Assembly (NCBI RefSeq): GCF_016785095.1
Contig: NZ_JAEKJB010000010.1
Location: 124,001-188,000 of the forward strand
Direction of reading: 5' to 3'
Source of the DNA: Alloalcanivorax marinus
GTDB lineage: Bacteria; Pseudomonadota; Gammaproteobacteria; Pseudomonadales; Alcanivoracaceae
DNA: 64,000 bases
A model generated the notes under the pieces. The model was given only the letters and a program-made list of their open reading frames with translations. It was not told where the DNA came from and made no database searches. Both the position numbers and the translations under genes were made by a program. Below, piece by piece: positions 1 to 9,271 of this stretch; position 1 is the first letter of the stretch; the number at the start of each line of letters is the position of its first letter.

Positions 1-1536
1 CTGGGCAAGCTGCAGGTTGACGCGGGTCGGCGCCAGATAGGTGAGGTGGCCTGCGCCGTCCCGGGCCAGGTGCTCGTAGGCCTTGCGCTCGAAGGCTTCC
101 AGCTCGCGGTCGCTGTCCGCCTCGGTCCAGCGGGCGGTACTCACGTTGACCGCCTCGTAGCGACAGTCCACGCCATACTCCGCCTTCAGGCGGGCGGCCA
201 CCACATCGAACTGCAGGGTGCCCACGGCGCCCAGAATCACGTCGTTGTTGCGCAGTGGGAAGAACACCTGGGTAGCGCCTTCCTCCGCCAGCTGGGTGAG
301 ACCCTTGTGCAGTTGCTTGCTCTTGAGCGGATCATTGAGCACCACCCGCTGGAACAACTCCGGCGCGAAGTGCGGGATGCCGGTGAAGCGCAGCTCCTCG
401 CCTTCGGTGAAGGTGTCGCCGATCTGGATGGTGCCGTGGTTGTGCAGGCCGATGATGTCGCCGGCGTAGGCTTCCTCCACGTTGTCGCGCTCCCCGGCCA
501 GGAAGGTCAGGGCATCGGCGATGCGCACATCCTTGCCGGTGCGGCACTGCTTGAGCTTGATGCCCTTCTGGTACTTGCCGGAGCAAATGCGAAGGAAGGC
601 GATGCGATCCCGGTGGCGCGGGTCCATGTTGGCCTGGATCTTGAACACGAAGCCGGTCATTTTGCCTTCGTCGGGTTGCACCTGGCGGGCGCCGCCGTCG
701 CGGGGCTGGGGCGGCGGCGCCCAGTCCACCAGGCCGTCGAGCATATGATCGACGCCGAAGTTACCCAGGGCGGTGCCGAAAAACACCGGCGTCAACTGGC
801 CGGCCAGGAACCGCTCAAGGTTGAATTCGTGGCTGGCGCCCTGCACCAGCTCCAGGGTGTCACGCAGTTCCTGGGCATAGTCGGCGCCCACCGCCTGGTC
901 CAGCTCCGGGTTGTCCAGCCCCTTCACCTCGCGCACTTCCTGCACGGTGTGGCCCTGGCCGGTCTTGTACAGCACGGTGGTATCGCGTAACAGGTTGTAG
1001 ACACCCTTGAAGCTCTTGCCCATGCCGATCGGCCAGGTTACCGGCGCGCACTCGATCTTGAGCACGTCCTCGATTTCATCAAGCACCTCGATGGGATCGC
1101 GCACGTCCCGGTCCAGCTTGTTGATGAAAGTGAGGATCGGCGTGTCGCGCAGCCGGCACACCTCCATCAGCTTGACGGTCCGTTCCTCCACGCCCTTGGC
1201 GGCATCGATCACCATCAGCGCCGAATCCACCGCCGTCAGGGTGCGGTAGGTGTCCTCGGAAAAGTCGGCGTGGCCGGGAGTATCGAGCAGGTTCACGGTG
1301 GCGTCCCGGTAGGGGAACTGCATCACCGAGGTGGTCACCGAGATGCCCCGTTCCTTCTCCATCTCCATCCAGTCGGAGGTGGCGTGCACGCCGCTCTTCT
1401 TGCCCTTGACGGTGCCGGCCATGCGAATCTGGTTGCCGTACAGCAGCAACTTCTCGGTAATGGTGGTCTTACCGGCGTCCGGGTGGGAAATGATGGCGAA
1501 AGTGCGCCGCTGGTGAATCTCGTCGCTGGGGTTCAT
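1..1536 (-). CDS. prfC: Peptide chain release factor 3 (RF3), 3' end cut by window edge
   Basis: A translational GTPase that recycles RF1/RF2 from the ribosome after peptide release. The reverse-strand reading frame is open from an ATG at 1536 to base 1, giving 512 codons against about 529 in E. coli RF3, so only about 17 C-terminal residues lie outside the window. The G1 motif SHPDAGKTT is near residues 17-25. DTPGHADF (G3) and NKLDRD (G4) follow, so all the GTPase motifs are present. GAGGA lies just upstream of the ATG. It is a housekeeping gene beside fliA. In E. coli prfC lies close to holD-rimI, which here sit about 52 kb away at 53.3-54.7 kb, beyond the motility cluster. Confidence 0.95.
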   Translation of the reverse strand, partial: MNPSDEIHQRRTFAIISHPDAGKTTITEKLLLYGNQIRMAGTVKGKKSGVHATSDWMEMEKERGISVTTSVMQFPYRDATVNLLDTPGHADFSEDTYRTLTAVDSALMVIDAAKGVEERTVKLMEVCRLRDTPILTFINKLDRDVRDPIEVLDEIEDVLKIECAPVTWPIGMGKSFKGVYNLLRDTTVLYKTGQGHTVQEVREVKGLDNPELDQAVGADYAQELRDTLELVQGASHEFNLERFLAGQLTPVFFGTALGNFGVDHMLDGLVDWAPPPQPRDGGARQVQPDEGKMTGFVFKIQANMDPRHRDRIAFLRICSGKYQKGIKLKQCRTGKDVRIADALTFLAGERDNVEEAYAGDIIGLHNHGTIQIGDTFTEGEELRFTGIPHFAPELFQRVVLNDPLKSKQLHKGLTQLAEEGATQVFFPLRNNDVILGAVGTLQFDVVAARLKAEYGVDCRYEAVNVSTARWTEADSDRELEAFERKAYEHLARDGAGHLTYLAPTRVNLQLAQ

Positions 1537-1617
1537 AGAATCCTCGGTCTGCGTCGGCGCGCATTGTACAACCGGGCCGGGAAATCTTGTAGGAGGGGGG
1601 ATGCCGGACGCCCCACC

Positions 1618-2322
1618 TCAACCAGATTCGGCGAGCCGGGCGCGCAGGCGACTGACCGCCTGGCTGTGCAGCTGACAGACCCGGGATTCGGTAACACCGA
1701 GCACGGCGCCGATTTCCTTGAGGTTAAGCTCCTCCTGGTAGTACAACGCCACCAGCAGCTTCTCGCGCTCCGGCAGGGCCTCGATGGCGGCGGTCAGGCA
1801 CTCGCGTTGCCGGCCGTCCACCAGGGCGGCGAACGGCGACGGCGGCGCGCCGCTGCCGGCTTCCGGCTCACCCCGCTCTTCCACCATTTCCTCATAGGGC
1901 AGCAGGTAGCCGTTATTGGTGTCGGTGAGCAGTTGCTGGTAGTCGGCCAGCTCCATGCCCATCTCGGCAGCGATTTCGCGTTCCTCCGGCGGGCGCCCGA
2001 GACGCTGCTCCAGACGGTGCACGCATTGGTCCAGGTTGCGGGCATTACGACGCACGCTGCGCGGCAACCAGTCACGGGTGCGCAGTTCGTCGATCATGGC
2101 GCCACGAATGCGCTGGCTGGCGAAGGTGGAAAAGCTGGCACCGGCGTGGGGGTCGAAACGACGCAGGGCGTCCAGCAAACCGACGGTACCGGCCTGGATA
2201 AGATCGTCCAGGTCGATACCGGCGGGCAGCTTGACCTGCAGGGCCAGCGCCTGGCGTCGCACCGCCGGAAGATGCTGTTCCAGCAGCGCCTGGTGATCGA
2301 TTTTACCCTGTGCCGTGTACAT
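1618..2322 (-). CDS. fliA: RNA polymerase sigma-28 factor for flagellar class III genes
   Basis: At 234 aa this has the usual FliA length. Region 2 (about residues 35-80, containing DLDDLIQAGTVGLLDAL, RFDP and FSTFASQRIRGAMIDELR) and region 4 (about 180-230, with LNLKEIGAVLGVTESRVCQL) are clear. It directs polymerase to the eight TAAAG-N14-GCCGATA-type promoters found in this window and would be restrained by FlgM (50.6 kb). It is the last gene of the minus-strand run that begins at motA, about 90 bp downstream of flhE. In E. coli fliA lies elsewhere, so its place after flhF recalls polar-flagellum clusters. A weak FlhDC-like half site (GAATAACG near 2390) lies upstream, but this is only suggestive. 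Confidence 0.97.
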   Translation of the reverse strand: MYTAQGKIDHQALLEQHLPAVRRQALALQVKLPAGIDLDDLIQAGTVGLLDALRRFDPHAGASFSTFASQRIRGAMIDELRTRDWLPRSVRRNARNLDQCVHRLEQRLGRPPEEREIAAEMGMELADYQQLLTDTNNGYLLPYEEMVEERGEPEAGSGAPPSPFAALVDGRQRECLTAAIEALPEREKLLVALYYQEELNLKEIGAVLGVTESRVCQLHSQAVSRLRARLAESG

Positions 2323-2395
2323 GAAGTTCTCCGCAAGGGGCGCCGGTGACTGCTTTCATTATTGGGATATGGCGGGCTTTGGAAGCGGGGAATAA

Positions 2396-2408
2396 CGCCC
2401 GTTGGGCG
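2396..2408 (-). terminator. Weak hairpin after flhE
   Basis: CGCCC-GTT-GGGCG forms a five-base-pair stem just past the flhE stop and is followed on the minus strand by TTATT. It could partly end the flhBAFE transcript before fliA. The short stem and poor T-run make it a weak candidate. Confidence 0.3.
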
Positions 2409-2411
2409 GGC

Positions 2412-2828
2412 TTATTTGTCGGATCGATCCATACCGGCGCGCGCCTGGTAAGCCAGCGTCAGGCGCAGATCGCGCACCCGCAGCGGCTGCCGGGCGCCTT
2501 CGGCGAGCCGGAACCGGAACCGCAGTGGCCGGTCACCGCGCCAGTCGGCGGGCACCGGGGCGCGCCCCCGGGGTTGATCCAGGGCCAGACAATGCCGCCC
2601 CTGGCACAGCCAGGCCCGCGGCGCCGGCCCGATGGGCAGCCGATAGCGCCAGCTCACCTGGGTCGGAGTGGCCCCGGCGGCCAACGGTGGCGGTGTCAGC
2701 GGCCGGCTGAGGTAATCCCGGTCCGGGCCGGCCACGCGCACCGCCGGCGCGCTGGCGGTCCAGCTTCCCGGCGCCGCCGGTGCCAGCCCGGCCAGCAACA
2801 GCAAAGCGGCGCCGAGGGCTTTCCTCAC
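2412..2828 (-). CDS. flhE: FlhE-like periplasmic flagellar protein
   Basis: A 138-aa exported protein with an N-terminal signal peptide (basic MRK, then a Leu/Ala-rich core to about residue 19). The mature start GSWTASAP, the central SWRYRLPIGP, the paired cysteines in WLCQGRHC (C75 and C80) and the PLRFRF...LRLTL end line up with what I recall of enterobacterial FlhE. There it is the last gene of flhBAE and prevents proton leakage through the export apparatus. Here it follows flhF (overlap 4 bp) instead of flhA directly. FlhE is typical of FlhDC-controlled peritrichous systems, so its presence beside FlhF is unusual. The call rests on pattern matching by eye plus context. Confidence 0.8.
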   Translation of the reverse strand: MRKALGAALLLLAGLAPAAPGSWTASAPAVRVAGPDRDYLSRPLTPPPLAAGATPTQVSWRYRLPIGPAPRAWLCQGRHCLALDQPRGRAPVPADWRGDRPLRFRFRLAEGARQPLRVRDLRLTLAYQARAGMDRSDK

Positions 2829-4771
2829 GCTGAGGGCTCCAACCCCAGATCGTGGCCCAGATCGCGCAGGCTGTGGCGGGCGCGCAGCAGGGCCAGCAGG
2901 GCATCGAGCAGGGTCTCCGGCTTACGCCGGCGCGGCCCGCCGAGCAGGGCCAGTAACTGACCACGGGCGTCCAGGGCCCAGTCGCCGTCGTCCAGGTCCA
3001 GGCGCAGGGCCAGGGACGCCAGCAGCCCGGCGGCACCGCCCGGGGCGGCCAACCCTTCCCGCTGCAACGCCAGGCGGGCGCGCCGCTCCAGGGACACCAG
3101 CCCCTCGGCGCTGAGCGACGCCACCAGCAACGAAAGGGTGCGTTCACGGTCCTGGTCGCCGGGCGCCAGCCAGTAGCGGCGGCCCAATTCGGCGCCGGTA
3201 TCCAGGTCATGCAGGCTGGCGAACCAGGCGCCAAGCCGGGCGCTGAGCGGCGCCCCACCGCCGCCGGCCACCGGCGCCGCCACCTCCAGACGGCGCAGGC
3301 GCGCCTGCACGGCGCGGCCCCGGTGGCGCAGCAAGCGGCTGTCCCAGGCCATGGCCTGAGCCTGGCTTTCTTCCAAAGCGCGCCGTTCACCACGATGCCA
3401 GACACGGCTATTGCCCCGCGCGGTGGCCAACCAGGGGCGGTTGTCCAGGCGATGCCACAGGGCCGCGTCGGGCAGCGACGGCAATAACCGGGCGCCATCG
3501 CCATGGTCGCTCACCGGGCCCAGGGGCAGGCCGCCGGGGTCCAGGGCAAGGCGTACCCGGGCGTCCTCGGCACCCTGCACGATGGCGTCCGGGCCGGCGG
3601 TGGCCAGGCCGCCACCGGGGGCCGCCTCGAGCAATTCGCGGAACGCCGGCACGCCTTCTCGCAGCAGACGGCTGGCGGCGTCCAGGGCCCGGCTCTGATC
3701 CAGCAGCCGGGCCGCCCAGCGGCGGTCGCCCACCGCCGGTAACCGGTCTTCTCCATCGCCGTCCGGCGTCGCCAGCAGGTCGTCAAGCAACGCGTCGGCG
3801 CGGGCCGGGGTCAGGTCCTCGGGAATGCGCTGGCCACCGCTCACGTAATGCAGGCGCAAGCCGTGGCGTATCACCAGATCCAGCAACGGCCCCAGGCGAG
3901 CGGCGTCGTCCCGCCCGGTAACGACGATATCGTCCAGCCGCAGACCGGCGGCACGGGCCAGGCCCCGGTGCACCGCCAGGGTTTCTTCCAGAGTTTCCAG
4001 AGCGGTGCCGACCGCCAACACCAGGAGCGGGCGCGCATTCGGCCCCAACCGGTGCAGCAGCGCGCCCTGGTCTGGATCACGCAAGCCCAGGCCACGGGTA
4101 TCGATCAGGCAGAGGGTGGCGTCATCCACGGCGGGAGACTGACCGTGTTCCAGAACCTGGCAGGTCAGGCCTAAATGCTCCGCCCGGCGCGCCAGGATGG
4201 GCGGCGGCGGTGTTTCCATCCACAGCCGCGCGCGGGTGGCGCCGGCGCGGGCGGCCAGCTTCAGGGCGATGCTGGTTTTGCCAACCCCGGCCGGGCCCAG
4301 CAGAACCAGGGTGCCGGCCCGTTCCAGACGGTCTCCGATCAAGAGACGGCGCTGCAGTTGCCGGCGCAGCCAGGGCTCGATGCCGGCGACGCCGGCTTCC
4401 TCCGGCCAGCCGGCCAACAGATCGTCACTCAGGGCGGCGCTGAAGCCGAGCGCCGCCAGGCGGCGGCGCAACGCCCGGCGCGCCGGCGCCTCCTGCTCGC
4501 CGCCGGCGTCCAGCCTGGCGCGTAGTTCGCGCACCTCGCGCAGCAGTTGTTCGTCGGGACCGGCGTCGCCGGCGGGCGCGCCGGCGGACGATCGGGGCGC
4601 CGCCGGTCGGCGCGGCGGGGCCGGGCCCGCGTCTTCCTCCAACACCGCCAGGATCTCCACCCCTTCCGGGGTGCTGCGGTTGGCCAGGATCAGGGCATCG
4701 TCGCCGAGGGCGGCCCGCACCCGGCCCATGGCCTCGCGGTTATTGGCGCCGGTGAATCTCTGTACGCTCAT
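2825..4771 (-). CDS. flhF: FlhF-like SRP-type GTPase, atypical, with long C-terminal extension
   Basis: FlhF normally places or numbers polar flagella. The N-terminus (MSVQRF, then REAMGRVRAALGDDALILANR) and the late motif GQRIPEDL (313-320) identify the family, and a P-loop GPAGVGKT is at 159-166. Other GTPase motifs are altered: DTRGLG at 224-229 replaces DTAG, and TGRDD at 285-289 stands where TKLD is expected. The usual DTYRIGA segment is absent (ETPPPPILARR instead). The canonical protein would end near residue 340. Here about 300 further residues, rich in Leu, Arg and Ala, follow and match nothing I recognise. No MinD-like flhG is next to it. It may bind GTP poorly or have a changed role. 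Confidence 0.82.
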   Translation of the reverse strand: MSVQRFTGANNREAMGRVRAALGDDALILANRSTPEGVEILAVLEEDAGPAPPRRPAAPRSSAGAPAGDAGPDEQLLREVRELRARLDAGGEQEAPARRALRRRLAALGFSAALSDDLLAGWPEEAGVAGIEPWLRRQLQRRLLIGDRLERAGTLVLLGPAGVGKTSIALKLAARAGATRARLWMETPPPPILARRAEHLGLTCQVLEHGQSPAVDDATLCLIDTRGLGLRDPDQGALLHRLGPNARPLLVLAVGTALETLEETLAVHRGLARAAGLRLDDIVVTGRDDAARLGPLLDLVIRHGLRLHYVSGGQRIPEDLTPARADALLDDLLATPDGDGEDRLPAVGDRRWAARLLDQSRALDAASRLLREGVPAFRELLEAAPGGGLATAGPDAIVQGAEDARVRLALDPGGLPLGPVSDHGDGARLLPSLPDAALWHRLDNRPWLATARGNSRVWHRGERRALEESQAQAMAWDSRLLRHRGRAVQARLRRLEVAAPVAGGGGAPLSARLGAWFASLHDLDTGAELGRRYWLAPGDQDRERTLSLLVASLSAEGLVSLERRARLALQREGLAAPGGAAGLLASLALRLDLDDGDWALDARGQLLALLGGPRRRKPETLLDALLALLRARHSLRDLGHDLGLEPSA

Positions 4772-4781
4772 GCAGGCTCCC

Positions 4782-6866
4782 TCAGGACGGTCCGCCGATC
4801 AGTTGGGTCACGCGCACCCCCCGGTCGTCGGGGATCTCCGCCTGGGACATCACCGCCAGGTGACGCAGACGACGGCGCAGGAAGTGGGCCAGCAATGGCC
4901 GCAGATTGTGGGGCACCACCAGCACCGGAGGATCGCCGGCGGCTTCCTGACGCTCCAGGGCGACGGCGGCCTGATTCATGAGCGTGTCCGCCAGGCCGGG
5001 CTCCAGGGCGCCACCGCCATTGAGGGCCTGGTTGAGCACCTGTTCGAGCTGGTTGTCCAGGCCGATCACGCGCAACTCCTCCTGGCCAGGGAAATACCGG
5101 TGGGTGATGGCCCGGCCCAGGGCCACCCGCACCAGGGCGGTAAGATCATGGGCCCCGGCACCTTCCGCCGCGTGCTCCGCCAGGGTGTCGAGGATGGTGC
5201 GCAGATCGCGAATCGAGACATCCTCGTCGAGCAGGTTCTGCAAAATGCGCTGCAGGGTGGTGAGCGAGACCACCTTGGGCACCACATCCTCCACCAGCCC
5301 CTTGTTGGCGTCGCCGAGCTTGTCGAGCAGTTGCTGCACTTCCTGGCGGCCGAGCATTTCGGCGGAGTGGCCGTGCAGCAGGTGATTAAGATGGGTAGCC
5401 ACCACGGTGCTGGCGTCAACCACCGTGTAGCCATACACCTGGGCCTGCTCCCGTTGTTTTTCCTCGATCCACACCGCCGGCAAGCCAAAGGCCGGGTCGC
5501 GGGTGGCGGTGCCATTGACCTCGCCGGACACCTGGCCCGGATCGATGGCCAGCCACTTGCCCGGATAGGCCTCGCCACGCCCTACTTCGGCCCCCTTGAG
5601 CGTGATCACATAGGTGTTGGCGCCCAGTTCCAGGTTGTCGCGAATGTGCACCACCGGCGGCAGGAACCCCACCTCCTGGGCGAATTTCTTGCGCACGCTC
5701 TTGATGCGACCGAGCAATTCCCCCTGCTGGCGGTAATCGACCATGGGGATCAGGCGGTGCCCCACTTCCAGGCCCAGGGTGTCGATCAACTGGACGTCGT
5801 CCCAGCTCGCCTCCGGCGCCTCCGGCTGGGGCGGCGGCTCGGCCTGGATCCGTTCTTCCACCAGGCGCTGGTCGTTGCGCCGGCTCAGATACCAGGCGGC
5901 GCCGGCCAGCCCGGCGGTGAACAGCAGGAACACGAAGTTGGGCATGCCCGGCACCAGGCCCAGCAGGCCCATGACACCGGCGGACAGGATCAACACCTTG
6001 GGATTGACCAGCAGTTGCTCGATCATCTGCTGGCCCACGTCCTGCTCGGTGTTGACCCGGGACACGGTGACGCCGGCGGCGGTGGAGATCACCAGTGCCG
6101 GGATCTGCGCCACCAGGCCATCGCCGATGGTGAGCAGGGTATAGGTACGGCCGGCGTCGGCGAACGACAGGTCGTGCTGGACCATGCCGATAATCAGCCC
6201 GCCGATGATGTTCACCGCCATGATCACCAGGCCGGCCACGGCATCGCCACGCACGAACTTGCTGGCGCCGTCCATGGAGCCATAGAAGTCCGCCTCCTGG
6301 GACACCTCGGCGCGCCGCTGCTTGGCCTCCTCCTCGCCGATCAGGCCGGCGTTGAGGTCGGCGTCGATGGCCATCTGCTTGCCGGGCATGGCGTCGAGCA
6401 TGAAGCGCGCGCCTACCTCGGCGATACGGCCGGCGCCCTTGGTGATCACCATGAAATTGATCACCACCAGGATCAGGAACACCACCAGACCGACGGCGAA
6501 GTTGCCGCCCACCAGGAACTGGCCGAACGCCTCGATCACCTTGCCGGCGGCGGCGCCGCCTTCGTGGCCTTCCATCAACACCACCCGGGTGGAGGCCACG
6601 TTGAGCGCCAGGCGCAGCAGGGTGGTGAACAGCAGCACCGCCGGGAAGGCGGAGAAATCCAGGGCGCGCAGGGTGAACATGCTGACCAGCAGCACCATCA
6701 GCGACAGCGCGATATTGAAGGTAAAGAACAGATCCAGGGCGAACGGTGGCAACGGCAGGATCAGCATCGCCATGATCAGCAGGATCAACAGCGGGCCGGC
6801 CAGCAGCTTGCCGTCGGCGCCGGCCAGGCCGCGCATCGGTCCCAGATAAGGGCTCAGCGCTTTCAT
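4782..6866 (-). CDS. flhA: Flagellar export gate protein FlhA
   Basis: A 694-aa integral membrane component of the flagellar type III export gate. Hydrophobic segments fill roughly residues 20-330. The conserved cytoplasmic loop is present (DADLNAGLIGEEEAKQRR, then DFYGSMDGASKFVRGDA), followed by the large soluble C-terminal domain that docks chaperone-substrate complexes such as FlgN and FliT. I chose the ATG at 6866 because MKALSPYLG gives the family length and the ATG overlaps the flhB stop as ATGA. The open frame extends 32 codons further upstream into flhB, without family resemblance. It lies between flhB and flhF, as in most flagellar clusters. Confidence 0.97.
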   Translation of the reverse strand: MKALSPYLGPMRGLAGADGKLLAGPLLILLIMAMLILPLPPFALDLFFTFNIALSLMVLLVSMFTLRALDFSAFPAVLLFTTLLRLALNVASTRVVLMEGHEGGAAAGKVIEAFGQFLVGGNFAVGLVVFLILVVINFMVITKGAGRIAEVGARFMLDAMPGKQMAIDADLNAGLIGEEEAKQRRAEVSQEADFYGSMDGASKFVRGDAVAGLVIMAVNIIGGLIIGMVQHDLSFADAGRTYTLLTIGDGLVAQIPALVISTAAGVTVSRVNTEQDVGQQMIEQLLVNPKVLILSAGVMGLLGLVPGMPNFVFLLFTAGLAGAAWYLSRRNDQRLVEERIQAEPPPQPEAPEASWDDVQLIDTLGLEVGHRLIPMVDYRQQGELLGRIKSVRKKFAQEVGFLPPVVHIRDNLELGANTYVITLKGAEVGRGEAYPGKWLAIDPGQVSGEVNGTATRDPAFGLPAVWIEEKQREQAQVYGYTVVDASTVVATHLNHLLHGHSAEMLGRQEVQQLLDKLGDANKGLVEDVVPKVVSLTTLQRILQNLLDEDVSIRDLRTILDTLAEHAAEGAGAHDLTALVRVALGRAITHRYFPGQEELRVIGLDNQLEQVLNQALNGGGALEPGLADTLMNQAAVALERQEAAGDPPVLVVPHNLRPLLAHFLRRRLRHLAVMSQAEIPDDRGVRVTQLIGGPS

Positions 6867-7999
6867 GGCGCCACCTCCAGCTCCGGCGGTACGGTCAGGC
6901 CGCTGGGGGTAACCGGAGTCTCGGTGCCCTCTTCCCGGGCCCGCTTCAGGCGGAACGCCCACACCAGCACTTCCGCCACGGCGGTATAGAGCGGACCGGG
7001 AATTTCCCGGTCCAGGTCCACGTGACGGTACAGGGAACGCGCCAGCGGCGGCGCTTCCAGTAGCGGCACCCGGTGCTCGACACCCAGCTCACGGATGCGC
7101 GCCGCCACCGCGTCGGCGCCCTTGGCCACGACACGGGGCGCGTTCATGCTCCGCTCCTCGTATTTCAGCGCCACCGCATAGTGGGTGGGGTTGGTGACGA
7201 TGACATCGGCGTCCGGCACCTTGGTCATCATGCGGTTGCGGGCCATGGCCTGCTGCTGGCCACGAATGCGGGCCTTGAGCTGGGGATCGCCCTCGCTCTC
7301 CTTGTGCTCGCGCTTGATCTCTTCCTTGCTCATGCGCAGCTTCTTGGCGTGGCTCCAGAGCTGGTAGGGCACGTCTATCAGGATCACCACGATCAGCGAC
7401 AGCACCATCAGGCCACAGGCCATGGCGGCCAGGCGCAGGGCGTCCGCCAGGGCCTGCCGCAGGGGCTGATCCATGAGCGACATGAATTCGCCCCGGTGGG
7501 CAATCATGAAACTCACCGCCACCACCCCCACCAGCACCGATTTGGCGATCGCCTTGGCCAGTTCCGCCAGGGCCTGTGATGAGAACAGGCGTTTCAAACC
7601 CTTGACCGGGTTGAGCTTGCCGGGTTGCGGCTTAAGGGACTTGGCCGAGATCAGGAAACCGCCGAGCAGATTGGGGGCGATCAGGGCGGTCACCGCCAGC
7701 AAAAGGAAAAGGGGCAACAGGCCGAACAAAGCCCGTGCCCCCAGGTCGCCGGCGTGGGTCAGCATCACGGTGGCGTCGAACGCCTGCTGGCGGTCGAACA
7801 GGAAGGACTGCTCCATGACCAGACCGACCCGGCCAAACAGGGCCGGCCCCAGTGCCCACAGGCCGCCCACCCCGGCGAACAGCAGCAGTACCGTGGTGAG
7901 CTCCCGGGAACGGGCCACCTGCCCCTCTTCGCGGGCTTTCTCGCGCCTTCGGGGCGTGGCCTCTTCGGTTTTTTCCTGGTCTTCGGTCTGATCGGCCAT
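6863..7999 (-). CDS. flhB: Flagellar export switch protein FlhB
   Basis: A 378-aa membrane protein that switches export specificity from rod/hook to filament proteins. The charged N-terminus (TEEATPRRREKAREEGQVARS), four hydrophobic segments between about residues 33 and 210, and the autocleavage motif NPTH at 270-273 are all present. The last matches E. coli FlhB almost residue for residue in position. The C-terminal fragment after NPTH resembles the stand-alone protein encoded at 20485-20778. It overlaps flhA by 4 bp. A 113-bp gap containing a strong hairpin separates it from cheZ. Confidence 0.97.
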   Translation of the reverse strand: MADQTEDQEKTEEATPRRREKAREEGQVARSRELTTVLLLFAGVGGLWALGPALFGRVGLVMEQSFLFDRQQAFDATVMLTHAGDLGARALFGLLPLFLLLAVTALIAPNLLGGFLISAKSLKPQPGKLNPVKGLKRLFSSQALAELAKAIAKSVLVGVVAVSFMIAHRGEFMSLMDQPLRQALADALRLAAMACGLMVLSLIVVILIDVPYQLWSHAKKLRMSKEEIKREHKESEGDPQLKARIRGQQQAMARNRMMTKVPDADVIVTNPTHYAVALKYEERSMNAPRVVAKGADAVAARIRELGVEHRVPLLEAPPLARSLYRHVDLDREIPGPLYTAVAEVLVWAFRLKRAREEGTETPVTPSGLTVPPELEVAP

Positions 8000-8063
8000 G
8001 ATGGCGACGTCCGCGCGCTATTGCTCTCGCGGAGCATTGTCGGCCAGGCCGGCGAACAGCAAA

Positions 8064-8090
8064 CCGCCGATAAGCGACCGCTATCGGCGG
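8064..8090. other. Perfect inverted repeat between cheZ and flhB
   Basis: CCGCCGATA at 8064-8072 pairs perfectly with TATCGGCGG at 8082-8090 around a 9-nt loop. There is no T-run on either side, so it is not a typical terminator. It may modulate read-through from cheYZ into flhBA or protect transcript ends. The GCCGATAA inside it lacks a sigma-28 -35 element at the right spacing. Confidence 0.55.
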
Positions 8091-8112
8091 CTATTCCTGG
8101 GAAGCGCGGTCG

Positions 8113-8802
8113 CTAGAAACCCAGTTCGTCGAGCAGATCGTCGACCTGATCCTGGCTGCTGACCACATCCTCGCCCTCGGGCTTGATTTGCGGGCCGTTC
8201 ATCAAACCGGCTTCCTCGCGCTGGCGGGCTACCTCGGCGGAGCTGTTGTCCATGCGCTGGCGCATGGCTTCCCGCTCCTCGCCTTCCGGAACACTCTCCA
8301 GAAGAACCTGCAGCAGCTGACGCTCGACCTCCTGAATCACCTCCATCATTTTCTTGATCACCTGGCCGGTCAGGTCCTGGAAATCCTGGGCCATCATGAT
8401 CTCCAACAACTCCTTGTTGGTATCCCGGGCCATGGCCGGCACCGCGCCCAGGTAGCGGCGGGTTTCGGTGACCAGTTCGCGGGCGTCATCCAGCTCGATC
8501 GGGTTCTCGAACCAGGCGCCCCACTTTTCATCCAGCGCCTGGGCACGGCTTTCCATCTCGTCCTGGAGCGGCTGAGCGCGATCCACGGCATTGAGAGCCC
8601 TGTTGGCGGCCTGCTCGGTCATCGAGGCTACATAATTGAGCCGCGCGCGGGCATCCGGGATCGCCTCGGCGGCTTTCTCCACTTCCTTGTCCAGCCCCAG
8701 CTCTCGCATGCTGTCGCGTAGCATGCGGGTCAATTGGCCGATCCGCTGCACCAGATCGTCATTATGCGTCTGCTCGTTCGTCGGCCGCGCGTCACCACTC
8801 AT
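8113..8802 (-). CDS. cheZ: CheY-phosphate phosphatase CheZ
   Basis: At 229 aa it has CheZ's normal size. The catalytic segment [15 protein letters not shown] carries the Asp and Gln that dephosphorylate CheY-P. The long helical hairpin precedes it, and the C-terminal [11 protein letters not shown] is the CheY-binding tail. AGGAG lies a few bases before the ATG. It is 30 bp downstream of cheY, as in enteric cheYZ. CheZ lowers CheY-P at receptor arrays and so sets the time spent running. Confidence 0.96.
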   Translation of the reverse strand: MSGDARPTNEQTHNDDLVQRIGQLTRMLRDSMRELGLDKEVEKAAEAIPDARARLNYVASMTEQAANRALNAVDRAQPLQDEMESRAQALDEKWGAWFENPIELDDARELVTETRRYLGAVPAMARDTNKELLEIMMAQDFQDLTGQVIKKMMEVIQEVERQLLQVLLESVPEGEEREAMRQRMDNSSAEVARQREEAGLMNGPQIKPEGEDVVSSQDQVDDLLDELGF

Positions 8803-8832
8803 AGTCGCTTCTCCTATCGCGAAGACCGGGCG

Positions 8833-9222
8833 TTATTTGCCCAGCTTCTCGAAAATCTTGTTGAGCTTCTCTTCCAGGGTCACGGCGGTGAACGGCTTGA
8901 CGATGTAGCCATTGGCACCGGCCTGGGCGGCGGCGACGATGTTGTCCTTCTTGGCCTCGGCGGTGACCATCAACACCGGCAGGGATTTCATCGCGTCATC
9001 GGCACGGATCTGCTTGAGCATTTCCAGACCATCCAGGTTGGGCATGTTCCAATCCGACACCACGAAGTCGAACCCACCGGCTTTCAGCTTGGTCAAGGCT
9101 TCCTGGCCGTCCTCGGCTTCCTCCACGTTGGTGAAGCCCAGTTCCTTGAGCAGGCTGCGAACGATGCGCCGCATGGTGGGGAAGTCGTCCACCACCAGAA
9201 TACTCATGCCCTTGTCCATCAT
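8833..9222 (-). CDS. cheY: Chemotaxis response regulator CheY
   Basis: A single receiver domain of 129 aa, the same length as E. coli CheY. D12/D13, phospho-acceptor D57 ([10 protein letters not shown]), T87 and K109 fall at identical positions. Phosphorylated by CheA, it binds FliM (N-terminal LLSQEEIDALL) and FliN to change rotation sense, and CheZ resets it. Two ATGs abut (9222 and 9219). The upstream one gives the E. coli numbering, while the downstream one has slightly better spacing from GAGG. It lies between the MCP gene and cheZ. Confidence 0.97.
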   Translation of the reverse strand: MMDKGMSILVVDDFPTMRRIVRSLLKELGFTNVEEAEDGQEALTKLKAGGFDFVVSDWNMPNLDGLEMLKQIRADDAMKSLPVLMVTAEAKKDNIVAAAQAGANGYIVKPFTAVTLEEKLNKIFEKLGK

Positions 9223-9241
9223 TTCCTCTCACTGCGTCGCG

Positions 9242-9263
9242 GCGCCGGGCGGTGGCCCGGCGC
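9242..9263. other. Strong hairpin between MCP gene and cheY
   Basis: GCGCCGGGC (9242-9250) pairs perfectly with GCCCGGCGC (9255-9263) around a GGTG loop, in the 49-bp gap between the MCP stop and cheY. No U-tract follows, so it may act as a partial attenuator or an RNA-stability element setting the cheYZ level. That role is inferred from position only. Confidence 0.5.
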
Positions 9264-9271
9264 GTTAAGGT

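Noticed and set aside
4197..6989. 930-aa open frame on the plus strand, rich in His, Gln and Gly
   Set aside because: It is antisense to flhF and flhA. High GC removes stop codons on the opposite strand, and the composition is that of a shadow frame.
8066..8073. GCCGATAA within the cheZ-flhB hairpin
   Set aside because: No -35 element at 11 bp on either strand. It is explained by the inverted repeat.
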